A DNA stretch of 64,000 nucleotides from Leisingera coralii (GCF_049056525.1 NZ_JBHUPT010000034.1:62001-126000), one strand, 5' to 3'; shown: positions 25,318-33,836, counted from the first letter of the stretch. The notes: a model not told the origin generated them from the letters alone. Program-made: numbers and translations.

Positions 25318-26865
25318 ATGACAGAAGCAGCACCGCGCCGTCGTGCCCGCGGTTCCGGCGGCGGCGCCGCCCGCCGCGCCGAGCGCACCAGCGTCAAGAT
25401 CGAGACCGCCAAGTACATCGAGCGCAACATTCCGAACTTCGAGATCCTGAATGAGGAAGCGCTGGAGATCATCGAGTACAACGCGGAAACCATCCTTGAA
25501 GAGGTCGGCGTCAACTTCGTTGAAAACCCGGCGGCGCTGGAACGCTGGCGCGAAGCGGGCGCGGATGTGCAGGGCGAGCGCGTGCGCATCCCCCGCGGCC
25601 TGGCCCGCAAGCTGTGTGAAACCGCGCCCGCGGAATTCACCCAGCATGCCCGCAACCCCGAGAAATCGGTGGTCATCGGCGGCCGCAACCTGGTGCTGGC
25701 ACCGGTCTACGGCCCGCCGTTCGTGCGCGACGCCAATGGCGGCCGCCGCTATGCGACCATGGCCGACTTCAACAAGTTCGTGAAGCTGGCGTATATGTCC
25801 AAGTGGCTGCACCACTCCGGCGGCACCGTCTGCGAGCCCACCGACATCCCGGTGAACAAGCGTCACCTGGACATGCTGATGGCGCACATGACCCTCAGCG
25901 ACAAGCCGTTCATGGGCTCGGTGACCGAACCCAGCCGCGCCCAGGACTCTGTCGACATGGCCGGCATCCTGTTCGGCAAGGAGTTCGTGCAGAACAACAC
26001 CGTGATGACCTCGCTGACCAACATCAACTCGCCGATGACCTTCGACGACGTGATGATGGGCTCGCTGGAAGTCTACGCGCAGAACATGCAGGCCTGCATC
26101 ATCTCGCCGTTCATCGTCGGTGGCGCCATGGCGCCGGTGTCGGTTGCCGGCACGCTGACCCAGGTTCTGGCCGAAGTGCTGACCGGCGTCGCCTACAGCC
26201 AGCTGGTCCGCCCCGGCGCGCCCGCGATCTTCGGCGCCTTCGTGTCCTCGATCGACATGAACTCCGGCGCGCCGACCTTCGGCACCCCCGAGGCATCGCT
26301 GGTCACCTATGGCGCAGGCCAGCTGGCCCGCCGCCTGAACCTGCCGTTCCGCTCGGCCGGCTCCTTCTGCGGCTCCAAGCTGCCGGATGCGCAGGCAGCC
26401 TATGAAACCGCTAACTCGCTCAACATGGGCCTGCTGTCCGGCGTGAACTTCATGCTGCACTCCTGCGGCTGGCTCGAAGGCGGCCTGGTTGCGGACTTCG
26501 AGAAGTTCGTGATGGACGCCGACCAGCTGGGCGCGCTGCACGGTCTCGCCAAAGGCATCTCGGTGGACGAAAACGGCCAGGCCATGGAAGCCATCCGCGA
26601 AGTCGGCCCCGGCGGCCACTACCTCGGCTGCGCCCACACCCAGGCCAATTTCAAATCGGCCTTCTGGAAGTCCGACCTGCTCGACTACAAGCCGTTCGAG
26701 CAGTGGGAAGAGGAAGGCGCGCGCGACACCTATGCGCTGGCAACCAACCGGGTAGAAAAGCTGCTGGCCACCTACGAGCAGCCGGCCATGGACCCCGCCA
26801 TCAAGCAGGCGCTTGAGGAATTCGTCGCCGAGAAGAAGGCCTCGATGCCCGACGCGTTCATGTAA
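25318..26865 (+). CDS. Trimethylamine methyltransferase (MttB) family protein, non-pyrrolysine
   Basis: 515 residues of the MttB superfamily TIM barrel. Recognisable segments include EEVGVNFVENPAAL, APVYGPPFVRDANGGRRY, SLTNINSPMTFDD, and GSFCGSKLPDAQAAYE. The frame has no internal amber codon, so it is one of the non-pyrrolysine members, which demethylate quaternary amines such as glycine betaine or proline betaine onto a corrinoid protein. No corrinoid protein or MtbA-like gene is next to it; the partner must be elsewhere or the reaction differs. The N-terminus is basic and Gly/Ala-rich (about residues 5-22) before the conserved core. The regular GC-ending codon use suggests good expression. 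Confidence 0.87.
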   Translation: MTEAAPRRRARGSGGGAARRAERTSVKIETAKYIERNIPNFEILNEEALEIIEYNAETILEEVGVNFVENPAALERWREAGADVQGERVRIPRGLARKLCETAPAEFTQHARNPEKSVVIGGRNLVLAPVYGPPFVRDANGGRRYATMADFNKFVKLAYMSKWLHHSGGTVCEPTDIPVNKRHLDMLMAHMTLSDKPFMGSVTEPSRAQDSVDMAGILFGKEFVQNNTVMTSLTNINSPMTFDDVMMGSLEVYAQNMQACIISPFIVGGAMAPVSVAGTLTQVLAEVLTGVAYSQLVRPGAPAIFGAFVSSIDMNSGAPTFGTPEASLVTYGAGQLARRLNLPFRSAGSFCGSKLPDAQAAYETANSLNMGLLSGVNFMLHSCGWLEGGLVADFEKFVMDADQLGALHGLAKGISVDENGQAMEAIREVGPGGHYLGCAHTQANFKSAFWKSDLLDYKPFEQWEEEGARDTYALATNRVEKLLATYEQPAMDPAIKQALEEFVAEKKASMPDAFM

Positions 26866-26880
26866 TCGCCCGGGAAAAGT

Positions 26881-27240
26881 TCAGGGGCAGGGGGCCGCGC
26901 TCTCTGCCGCTTGGAAACGGCGGTCCGCAAGGGCCGCCGTTTTTGCGTCGCCAGTACGCCCTGCGGCGCGCAGATAGCCCGCTTCGCCGGCCAGCGCGAT
27001 CAGCACATCCACATGGCGGATCATCGAATAGCCCGCTTCGCCGGCCTTGCGCGCGGCGTTCAGGGTGCTTTCCATCTCCAACAGCCGCATCACCGCAGCG
27101 GCCGGCTTGGGCAGTGTCCCATAGCCCAGAATCCGCCGCAGATCGCGCTGGCGGCAATAATTCCGGGCTCCCAGGCGGGCCGCCCTCGACAGGATCCGCG
27201 GGCGCTTGAGCAACGCGAGCCGGCTGAATACATCCTGCAT
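26881..27240 (-). CDS. DUF6477-like protein
   Basis: 119 residues from ATG 27240, with AAAGGAG just upstream. Basic and helical, beginning MQDVFSRLALLKRPRILSRAA, followed by GARNYCRQRDLRRILGYG and an Ala/Glu-rich half. I recall this as a Rhodobacteraceae-restricted family (DUF6477) that is found divergent to a DUF6456 gene, as here (27474). Function unknown. The arginine-rich N-terminal half could contact nucleic acid. It converges with the mttB-like gene, with 15 bases between the stops. Confidence 0.72.
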   Translation of the reverse strand: MQDVFSRLALLKRPRILSRAARLGARNYCRQRDLRRILGYGTLPKPAAAVMRLLEMESTLNAARKAGEAGYSMIRHVDVLIALAGEAGYLRAAGRTGDAKTAALADRRFQAAESAAPCP

Positions 27241-27473
27241 TGTGCTCTCCTTTCCAATCTCTGTGCAGGACCTGCTATAACACAACCTATTGTAGTGTTG
27301 CGGGGAGGGCGCTATCGGCGAACGGTCCGTTTTGTGATGATTATTCATTTTCTGGAAACAATAGCGCCTGATCTGAATTTCTGTTCAAAATCAGTCGGGT
27401 GACCGTGGAGGAGCCTTTGGGCGCAGTGCGCGCGGCCGGCGGGTGGGCCCGACTGACGACCGGGGGTCTGAAA

Positions 27474-28544
27474 ATGCAAAACCTACCGCACGCACCCTTG
27501 CCTGGCTGGGTGCCGCTTGAAACCTGCCGTTATCTTCAGCACACGGAGGCGGGCCGCCCGATCAGGCAGCTGGCCCGCAAGGCCGGGTGCCACCCGTCCA
27601 CAATTCTGCGTCAGGTCCGGCGGGTGGAGACGCTGCGGGACGATCCGCTGATCGACGACGTGCTGACCTATCTTGCCGGGCGTTTTCAGGCCGCCGCCGC
27701 CAAGCCCGGCGCGGCTGCGGACAAACCCGCTGCGCGCGGCCTGTCTTCCGGGTTCGAACGCGAGGCGGCCAGTGTGCTGACGCTGCTCAGCCGCGGTGGC
27801 GCGGTTCTGGCGGCGGCCGAGGGCATGGAAATGGCGGTTGTGGTGCGGGAAGGCCAGGACAGCGACGGCCAGAAAGTCGCCGTGTCCCGCCCGCTGGCCG
27901 GGGCGCTGGCGCTGACCGGCTGGATCTCCTGTTCCCGCCGGGGCCGGATCAGCCGCTACGCCATAACGCAATCCGGCCGCAACGCGCTGAAACGGATCAT
28001 TGCGGATCAGGAGAACCGGGCCAGGGCGCGGCTGGAGGGCGGTTTTGCCGAGGCGCAGGCACCGTTCATGGCGGCCGGTGCCGGCGGCAAGCCCGGCTAT
28101 TGCCGCAAGCCGCGCTATGGCACCTCGGAAACCCCGCTGGAGATGCTGGCGCGGCTGTCGGACAAGGACGGCAAGCCGTTTCTCTCCCCGGGAATGGTAA
28201 GCGCGGGCAAGCGGCTGCGCGAGGATTTCGAGCTGGCGCAGATCAGCAGCCACCTGATGCAGGAGAAGCTCTATTTCACGCCGGGCAGCCAGGCCCTGCG
28301 CAGCAACAGCCACGAGGCCGGCGCCGCCGCCCAGCAGCGCACGACGGAGGCGCTGCAGAAACTCGGCGCGGGTCTCAGCGACATTGCCCTGCGCTGCTGC
28401 TGCCATCTGGAGGGGCTGGAAACCGCCGAGCGCAGCCTGGGCTGGCCGGCCCGGTCCGGCAAGGTGGTGCTGCGCATCGCCCTGCAGCATCTGGCGGACT
28501 TCTACGGCGAGACCAGCGCCCTGGAGGCGGAGCTGATCGGCTGA
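27474..28544 (+). CDS. DUF6456 domain protein with helix-turn-helix
   Basis: 356 residues from ATG 27474 (MQNLPHAPLPGWVPLETC), which has GGGGG at 27462-27466; a GTG at 27399 would add 25 residues. Residues about 20-50 (YLQHTEAGRPIRQLARKAGCHPSTILRQVRR) form a helix-turn-helix like those of transposases and site-specific DNA-binding proteins. The C-terminal domain contains RYGTSETPLEMLARLSDKDG and LSPGMVSAGKRLREDFELAQI, the DUF6456 core. A DNA-binding regulator is likely. It is divergent from the DUF6477-like gene across 233 bp that contain an AACAC...GTGTT inverted repeat near 27290. Confidence 0.82.
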   Translation: MQNLPHAPLPGWVPLETCRYLQHTEAGRPIRQLARKAGCHPSTILRQVRRVETLRDDPLIDDVLTYLAGRFQAAAAKPGAAADKPAARGLSSGFEREAASVLTLLSRGGAVLAAAEGMEMAVVVREGQDSDGQKVAVSRPLAGALALTGWISCSRRGRISRYAITQSGRNALKRIIADQENRARARLEGGFAEAQAPFMAAGAGGKPGYCRKPRYGTSETPLEMLARLSDKDGKPFLSPGMVSAGKRLREDFELAQISSHLMQEKLYFTPGSQALRSNSHEAGAAAQQRTTEALQKLGAGLSDIALRCCCHLEGLETAERSLGWPARSGKVVLRIALQHLADFYGETSALEAELIG

Positions 28545-28558
28545 CAGTCTGACGCCTG

Positions 28559-28592
28559 CAAAAGAAAACGGGCCCGCACCTGGCGGACCCGT
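28559..28592 (-). terminator. Rho-independent terminator of the peroxiredoxin gene
   Basis: On the - strand ACGGGTCCGC pairs with GCGGGCCCGT around loop CAGGT (28592-28568, one mismatch), followed by TTTTCTTTT (28567-28559). It lies between the convergent DUF6456 and peroxiredoxin genes. Confidence 0.75.
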
Positions 28593-28616
28593 GAAAATGC
28601 CTGAAATGGCAGCGCC

Positions 28617-29165
28617 TTAGGCGGCGACTTCTGCCTTGGCTTCTTTCAGGTGCTTCAGCACGGTCTCCGGGGAGGAGACGCCATAGGGGTCTTCGCCGTG
28701 GTTGTCGGACAGGCCCGGCTCTTCGAACCAGGCTTCGACCACGCCGTTGTTGACGATGGCGGCATAGCGCCAGGAGCGGTTGCCGAAGCCCAGGTTGTCC
28801 TTGGCGACCAGCATGCCCATCTTGCGGGTGAACTCGCCGGAGCCGTCCGGGATCACTTCCACGTTTTCCAGCTCCTGGGCGCGCGCCCAGGCGTTCATCA
28901 CGAAGCTGTCGTTCACCGACATGCAGTAGATCGCGTCGATGCCTTCGGCCTGGAAGTCGGCAAAGCCTTTTTCAAAGCCCGGCAGCTGGTAGGTGGAGCA
29001 GGTCGGGGTGAAGGCGCCCGGCAGCGAGAACAGCACAACGCGCTTGCCTGCAAAGTAGTCAGCGGTGGTCTTGTCTTCCCAGCGGAACGGGTTCGGGCCC
29101 TCGATCGACTCGTCGCGCACGCGGGTGTGGAAGGTCACGTCGGGCAGCTTAACGCCAGCTTTCAT
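28617..29165 (-). CDS. Peroxiredoxin, Prx5-like
   Basis: 182 residues; reduces hydrogen peroxide and alkyl hydroperoxides. The active site is PGAFTPTCSTYQLPGFE with the peroxidatic cysteine in TPTC and the conserved Thr and Pro before it; the arginine is in NRSWRYAAIV. The arrangement matches the Prx5/AhpE-like group with glutaredoxin or glutathione as reductant. The start is followed by KAGVKLPDVTF. The 5' region contains an Irr/ICE-like inverted repeat (29207-29223), 42 bases before the ATG, so iron or peroxide control is possible. Confidence 0.92.
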   Translation of the reverse strand: MKAGVKLPDVTFHTRVRDESIEGPNPFRWEDKTTADYFAGKRVVLFSLPGAFTPTCSTYQLPGFEKGFADFQAEGIDAIYCMSVNDSFVMNAWARAQELENVEVIPDGSGEFTRKMGMLVAKDNLGFGNRSWRYAAIVNNGVVEAWFEEPGLSDNHGEDPYGVSSPETVLKHLKEAKAEVAA

Positions 29166-29206
29166 CTCTGAATCTCCTGAAGGTTCATGCTCGTTCGGCG
29201 CGCAGA

Positions 29207-29223
29207 CTTAAAATGATTCTAAG
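29207..29223. promoter_or_regulatory. Irr/ICE-like inverted repeat upstream of the peroxiredoxin gene
   Basis: CTTAGAA-N3-TTTTAAG on the - strand, symmetric at six of seven pairs and close to the TTTAGAA-N3-TTCTAAA element bound by the iron regulator Irr in alphaproteobacteria. Position, 42 bases before the ATG, suits an operator. Confidence 0.4.
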
Positions 29224-29361
29224 CCGGTATCAACACGTCCATGAGTCCAGGATGCAGGTTATATTGCTGCGCCGCGGCAGGCGGCGCAGATGCGCCTTTC
29301 AAGGCGCGGATCGCGGCATGTTCCGGCCGCCAATCTTTCCTTTCAGCCGCCGGGCGCGGCG

Positions 29362-30276
29362 CTAGGCCGCAGCCTTCTTGATCGTCACCGTGGTGCCGCG
29401 CACCTTCCGCTCAGCGGCGGCGGTGAGGTCATTGAATTTCTTCAGCGTCGCCAGCAGCTTCTTCTTGTCCTTGGAGTCGTTGATCGCGCCGGGGAACTTC
29501 TTCTTCACGGCCTGGTACTGGTCGTTGATCTTCTTCAGATCCTTGAACTTGGCCGCCGCCGCCTTGAGATCCGGCGCCGCCGCCTTGAGGCCCTGGCCCG
29601 CCTTGTCGATCGCCGCCACGCAATGGGCGTTGATCGCCTTTACCAGCGCGCCGACCTGGTTGGTGTATTTCTTCAGATTGCGGTCCACCAGCAGCTGCGG
29701 CAGCTCGGTCGCGTCCATCTTCTTGTCATGGCTGTCCGGCTTTTCCTTCAGGATCTTGTCGACCTTCTTCTGGAAATTCGCCGCATAAAGCTTCTGCGCG
29801 GCGTTCAGCTTGCCCTCGTATTCCGAGGCCTTCTTGACCGCGGCAATCTCCTTGTCCAGCTCCCCCTGCAGCGCCTCGATATCCTTCTTGGAGGCCGAGG
29901 ACTTGGCGCGTTTCTTCAGGTCCTTCCCGATGTCGGCGGCCAGCTTGTTCATCTTGGCCAAATGCGCCTTGGCATCGGTGCAGAAGCTCTTCATCGCATC
30001 GACGTCGCCCTGAAGAATGTCCACCGCCTTGTTCCAGGTGATCAGCCCGTCCTTGGAATGCTTGTTCTTCTGGAAGTCGGCCAGCTTTTCGGACTTCACC
30101 CCGTCAGCCCGCGCCTTGGCCAGGCTCTCGCGGAAATAATCCTCGCCCTCCCAGGCGTTGCCCAGCGAAATCCCGATCCGCTTCTTGATCTTCTCGCCCT
30201 CGGCGGTGGTGAATTTCTTGGTGCCCGCAGCCAGCTTCTTGTGCTCCGCCTTGAACTTCTCCAGCTCCTTGGCCAT
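29362..30276 (-). CDS. Lysine-rich helical protein of unknown function
   Basis: 304 residues from ATG 30276 (MAKELEKFKAEHKKLAAG), with GGGAGGG upstream. About a fifth to a quarter of the residues are lysine, and the pattern of K/E/A/L is that of long amphipathic helices or coiled coils; no signal peptide, membrane span, or catalytic motif is seen. Short aromatic-containing stretches (GNAWEGEDYFRESL, KKYTNQVGALVKAINAHC) break the helices. It is divergent from lipA and single. A structural or nucleic-acid associated role is possible because of its charge, but I do not recognise it. Confidence 0.75.
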   Translation of the reverse strand: MAKELEKFKAEHKKLAAGTKKFTTAEGEKIKKRIGISLGNAWEGEDYFRESLAKARADGVKSEKLADFQKNKHSKDGLITWNKAVDILQGDVDAMKSFCTDAKAHLAKMNKLAADIGKDLKKRAKSSASKKDIEALQGELDKEIAAVKKASEYEGKLNAAQKLYAANFQKKVDKILKEKPDSHDKKMDATELPQLLVDRNLKKYTNQVGALVKAINAHCVAAIDKAGQGLKAAAPDLKAAAAKFKDLKKINDQYQAVKKKFPGAINDSKDKKKLLATLKKFNDLTAAAERKVRGTTVTIKKAAA

Positions 30277-30488
30277 CACGCCCTCCCTGTACCGTTTAAC
30301 CGTGCATTCGCCCTGCACAGCTTGACTATGTGCGGCGATGCGGCGCTTTGGCAAAGGAAAACGGCACCTGTATAAGGCGGCGCAAGCCATGATCAGGCCG
30401 CAAGGCAGGGTTGACGATATGCCCGTGCCAAGCCAAATCAGCTATGGTACACCCGCAAGGAAGCCAGAGGCCGGAAGGGAAATTCCAC

Positions 30489-31439
30489 GTGAGAGACCTA
30501 AAGATCCCGGAGCAGCGCCACCCCGAAAAGGCGCATCGTCCCGACAACGCTCAGCCCAAGAAGCCAAGCTGGATCCGGGTCAAGGCGCCGGGCGGCAAGG
30601 GCTATGCCGAAACGCACAAGATCATGCGCGACAACCAGCTGACCACGGTCTGCGAGGAAGCGGGCTGCCCCAACGTCGGCGAATGCTGGAGCCAGGGTCA
30701 CGCCACCATGATGATCATGGGCGAGATCTGCACCCGCGGCTGCACCTTCTGCAACATTGCCACCGGCCGCCCCGACGCGCTGGACGCGTTTGAGCCGGGC
30801 CGGGTTGCCCACGCGGTGCAGAAGCTGGGCCTGAACCATGTGGTGATCACCTCCGTCGACCGAGACGACCTGGAGGATGGCGGCGCCGAGCATTTCGCCC
30901 AGACCATCCGCGCCGTGCGCCACCGCAGCCCCAAGACCACGATTGAGATCCTGACGCCCGACTTCATCAAATGCGATGACAGCGCGCTGGAACTGGTGGT
31001 CGAGGCCAAGCCCGACGTCTTCAACCACAACCTGGAAACCGTGCCGGGCCTGTACCCTGAGGTCCGCCCGGGCGCGCGCTACTTCCACTCCCTGCGCCTG
31101 CTGCAGCGGGTGAAAGAGCTGGATCCGTCGGTCTTCACCAAATCCGGCATCATGGTCGGCCTGGGCGAGGACACGCAGGCGGTGAAACAGGTGATGGACG
31201 ACATGCGCGCCGCTGACATCGACTTCCTGACCATCGGCCAGTACTTGCAGCCCACGCCCAAGCACCACGCGGTTGACCGTTTCGTGACGCCTGAGGAATT
31301 CAAGACCTACGAGAAAGCCGCCTATGGCAAGGGCTTCCTCATGGTCTCGGCGACGCCGCTGACCCGCTCCTCCTACCACGCAGGCGATGACTTTGCCCAA
31401 TTGCGCGAGGCCCGCAACAAGAAGCTGGGCCTGGCATGA
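30489..31439 (+). CDS. lipA: Lipoyl synthase
   Basis: A radical SAM enzyme that inserts two sulfurs into octanoyl groups on lipoyl domains. The start is GTG at 30489 (RDLKIPEQRHPEKAH), with GGAAGGG eight bases before; this gives 316 residues, normal for the family. The auxiliary cluster cysteines are in CEEAGCPNVGEC, the radical SAM cysteines in CTRGCTFCNI, and the conserved C-terminal serine that ligates the auxiliary cluster in RSSYHAGD. The stop overlaps the start of the amidohydrolase gene by ATGA. No lipB is adjacent. Confidence 0.96.
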   Translation: MRDLKIPEQRHPEKAHRPDNAQPKKPSWIRVKAPGGKGYAETHKIMRDNQLTTVCEEAGCPNVGECWSQGHATMMIMGEICTRGCTFCNIATGRPDALDAFEPGRVAHAVQKLGLNHVVITSVDRDDLEDGGAEHFAQTIRAVRHRSPKTTIEILTPDFIKCDDSALELVVEAKPDVFNHNLETVPGLYPEVRPGARYFHSLRLLQRVKELDPSVFTKSGIMVGLGEDTQAVKQVMDDMRAADIDFLTIGQYLQPTPKHHAVDRFVTPEEFKTYEKAAYGKGFLMVSATPLTRSSYHAGDDFAQLREARNKKLGLA

Positions 31440-32578
31440 CGCCTGAGCGTCTGGCGCAGCTCACCCGGCTGCGCCACGCCCTGCATCAGATCCCCGAAGT
31501 CTCCGGCGCCGAGGAAAAGACCGCTGCCATGGTGGCGGGCTACCTGCGCCAGCATCAGCCCGACAAGCTGCTGACCGGTCTCGGCGGCCACGGTATCGCT
31601 GCCGTTTATGAGGGCAGGGAAGACGGCCCCACCGTCCTGATCCGCTGCGAGCTGGATGGCTTGCCGATCGAGGAGCTCTCGGATCAGCCCTACCGCTCCA
31701 CCCACACAGGCCGCGGCCACCTCTGCGGCCACGACGGCCATATGACGATGGTGGCAGCGCTGGCCGAAGACCTCGCTGCCAGCCGTCCTGCCAAGGGCCG
31801 CGCCGTGCTGCTGTTCCAGCCCGCCGAGGAAACCGGCAAGGGCGCCGCGGCCGTGATCGCTGATCCCGCATTTGCACAGATCGCCCCGGACTATGCCTTC
31901 TCCCTGCACAACCTGCCGGGGCTGCCGGTGGGGCAGGCAGCGCTGTGTACTGGCGCCGCCAACTGCGCGTCCCGCGGAATGCGGATCAAGCTGACCGGCA
32001 AAACCTCCCACGCCGCCGCACCGCAGGACGGGGTGTCCCCCGCCGGTGCAATCGCCCTGCTGCTGCCGGGCCTTGCTGCTTTGGGCAGCAGCGGTGATCT
32101 GGGACCGGAATTCGCCCTGGTCACCCTGACCCACGCCCGGCTGGGCGAGGCCACCTTCGGCATCGCACCGGGCCAGGCAGAGGTCTGGGCCACCCTGCGC
32201 ACCGTCACCGACACCCGCATGGAACAGCTGATCACCGCGGCCTCGGGCCTGGTGGAACAGGTCTGCGCGGCAGAGGGGCTGGGGCACTCGATCGAATTCG
32301 ACGACGTCTTCGACGCCTGCACCAACAATCCGGAGGCGGTTAAGCTGCTGCGCGCAGCGGCAGCGGAGGCGGGCCACCCGGTGCAGATGCGCGGCATGCC
32401 CCAGCGCTGGTCCGAGGATTTCGGCCAGTTCGGCAAAACCGCCAAGACTGCGATGTTCTGGCTGGGCTCCGGAGAGAACCAGCCGCAGCTGCACAACCCG
32501 GATTACGATTTCCCGGACGCAGCGATCCCGGCCGGGGCCGGGATCTTTCTGCAGACGGTCAGGACCCTGCTGGGCTGA
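31436..32578 (+). CDS. M20-family amidohydrolase
   Basis: 380 residues of the M20D/hippurate hydrolase-like metallopeptidases. Metal-site segments: RCELDGLPIEE, GHLCGHDGHMTM with the Cys-Gly-His-Asp-Gly-His motif, QPAEETGKGA, SLHNLPGLPVGQ, and the C-terminal LHNPDYDFPDAAIPAG. The middle lid/dimerisation domain is about residues 175-290 (GKTSHAAAPQDGVSP). Substrates in this group are N-acyl amino acids and related amides. Translation is coupled to lipA by a four-base overlap, but no functional tie to lipoylation is known to me; release of acyl groups from lipoyl-lysine would be pure speculation. Confidence 0.92.
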   Translation: MTPERLAQLTRLRHALHQIPEVSGAEEKTAAMVAGYLRQHQPDKLLTGLGGHGIAAVYEGREDGPTVLIRCELDGLPIEELSDQPYRSTHTGRGHLCGHDGHMTMVAALAEDLAASRPAKGRAVLLFQPAEETGKGAAAVIADPAFAQIAPDYAFSLHNLPGLPVGQAALCTGAANCASRGMRIKLTGKTSHAAAPQDGVSPAGAIALLLPGLAALGSSGDLGPEFALVTLTHARLGEATFGIAPGQAEVWATLRTVTDTRMEQLITAASGLVEQVCAAEGLGHSIEFDDVFDACTNNPEAVKLLRAAAAEAGHPVQMRGMPQRWSEDFGQFGKTAKTAMFWLGSGENQPQLHNPDYDFPDAAIPAGAGIFLQTVRTLLG

Positions 32579-32581
32579 CCG

Positions 32582-32962
32582 TCACTTGGTCAGCGCATCG
32601 ACCACGGCCACTGCGCCGATGATCGCGAGGGTGCCTTTGACAACCTCAAAGATCTGGTTGTCCTTGCGCACATACTGGTGACCGTCGCGAGGCGGCTTCA
32701 GCCCCCAGCGGCCATAGTCATCCACGTAGACCCAGTCGTCACCGCGGATGCGGCCGTCATGGCGGCTGTGATCGTGATCATCGTCATGATCGTGGCTGTG
32801 GCGGTGTTTGCGGTGGTGCCGTTTCTTGACCTGGCCGGGGGCGTAATGGGCGGCGCTTTTGCCGTGGCCATGCGCCCATTCCGGCGGCCCTGCGGGGGCC
32901 GCTGCGGGGGCAAGGGCGAGGCTCGTGGCAGCCGCTGCGGCCAGCATCAGACTTTTCTGCAT
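32582..32962 (-). CDS. RcnB-family periplasmic protein, His-rich
   Basis: 126 residues. Signal peptide MQKSLMLAAAAATSLALAPA, cleaved near APAAAPA. It is followed by a histidine and aspartate-rich stretch (about 55-72, HHRKHRHSHDHDDDHDHS) that should bind divalent metal, and then by the RcnB core DDWVYVDDYGRWGLKPPRDGHQYVR and a hydrophobic C-terminal segment. E. coli RcnB is a periplasmic factor in nickel and cobalt tolerance. No efflux gene (rcnA) is adjacent. It converges with the amidohydrolase gene, with three bases between the stops. Confidence 0.82.
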   Translation of the reverse strand: MQKSLMLAAAAATSLALAPAAAPAGPPEWAHGHGKSAAHYAPGQVKKRHHRKHRHSHDHDDDHDHSRHDGRIRGDDWVYVDDYGRWGLKPPRDGHQYVRKDNQIFEVVKGTLAIIGAVAVVDALTK

Positions 32963-33139
32963 TTGCGGATTTCCTGTGAACTCTGCGTTTGGAGTCCAGA
33001 TGCGCGAGCCGGGCAGAAAAGGCAAATCCGCTGCGCTGAAAAGCGCTGTCCGCCGGCGGAAACCAGCGGACTGGCGCCGGTTCCTGGCAGCGTGCAGGTT
33101 CCTGATTTCTGTGGCATTTCTGCACGGAAATAGCGGCAG

Positions 33140-33194
33140 GCTGCACGGGCGGTGTACAGGAGGTGCACAGGGGGTGCACGCAGGGTGCCCCCAG
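33140..33194 (+). repeat. Five imperfect 11-bp tandem repeats
   Basis: Units begin at 33140, 33151, 33162, 33173 and 33184: GCTGCACGGGC, GGTGTACAGGA, GGTGCACAGGG, GGTGCACGCAG, GGTGCCCCCAG. Each has a GTGCAC-like palindromic core, so the cores recur about every helical turn. It lies in the 254-bp gap between the starts and stops of the RcnB and hpt genes (both - strand), right after the hpt stop. Confidence 0.65.
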
Positions 33195-33216
33195 TTTTCG
33201 GGGGGCGGCGGCCTGA

Positions 33217-33762
33217 TCAGCCCTCGTCGGTGAACCGCACCTTGCCGATATGCGGCAGGTTCCGGTTGCGCTGCGCATAGTCGATTCCGTAGCCCACGAC
33301 AAATTCGTCCGGGATCTCGAAGCCGATCCAGTCGGCCCGGAAATCCACCTCGCGCCGCGACGGCTTGTCCAGGAGCGCGATGGATTTCAGCCGTGCCGGT
33401 TCGCGGCTCTTCAGCAGGTTCACCACGTGGTTCAGCGTGTGGCCGGTGTCGACGATATCCTCTACCACCAGCACGTCGCGCCCTTCAATGGCGCCGCGCA
33501 AGTCCTTGAGAATACGTACTTCCCGGCTGCTTTCCATCGCGTCCCCGTATGAGGAGGCCTCCAGGAAGTCGACTTCGATCGGCAGGTCCAGTTCCCGCAC
33601 CAGATCGGCGATGAACACGAAACTGCCGCGCAGCAGGCCAACCACGACCACCTTGTCTGTGCCTTCGAATTCACGGTGAATTTCCGCGCAAAGCTCCTCG
33701 ATCCGCGCTGCAATCGCCTTGGCCGAGATCATCACATCAATGACATATGGACGCTGTGACAT
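33217..33762 (-). CDS. hpt: Hypoxanthine phosphoribosyltransferase
   Basis: 181 residues; salvages hypoxanthine and guanine with PRPP. The PRPP loop is VLVVEDIVDTGHTL (about 96-109), preceded by VVGLLRGSFVFIADLVREL and the flexible loop SSYGDAMESS. The C-terminal WIGFEIPDEFVVGYGIDY is the purine-binding region. Typical length. It is divergent from the RatA-like gene with a 74-bp gap, and a tandem 11-bp repeat follows its stop. Confidence 0.95.
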   Translation of the reverse strand: MSQRPYVIDVMISAKAIAARIEELCAEIHREFEGTDKVVVVGLLRGSFVFIADLVRELDLPIEVDFLEASSYGDAMESSREVRILKDLRGAIEGRDVLVVEDIVDTGHTLNHVVNLLKSREPARLKSIALLDKPSRREVDFRADWIGFEIPDEFVVGYGIDYAQRNRNLPHIGKVRFTDEG

Positions 33763-33836
33763 GGCTGCCCCCTTGAATTTCCCGCGCGTACATAGGACAT
33801 GACGCCCGGTAATTGTAGCAGAAAATCAGCGGACAG

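Noticed and set aside
25318..26865. Pyrrolysine-containing MttB
   Set aside because: The frame is continuous for 515 codons without an internal TAG.
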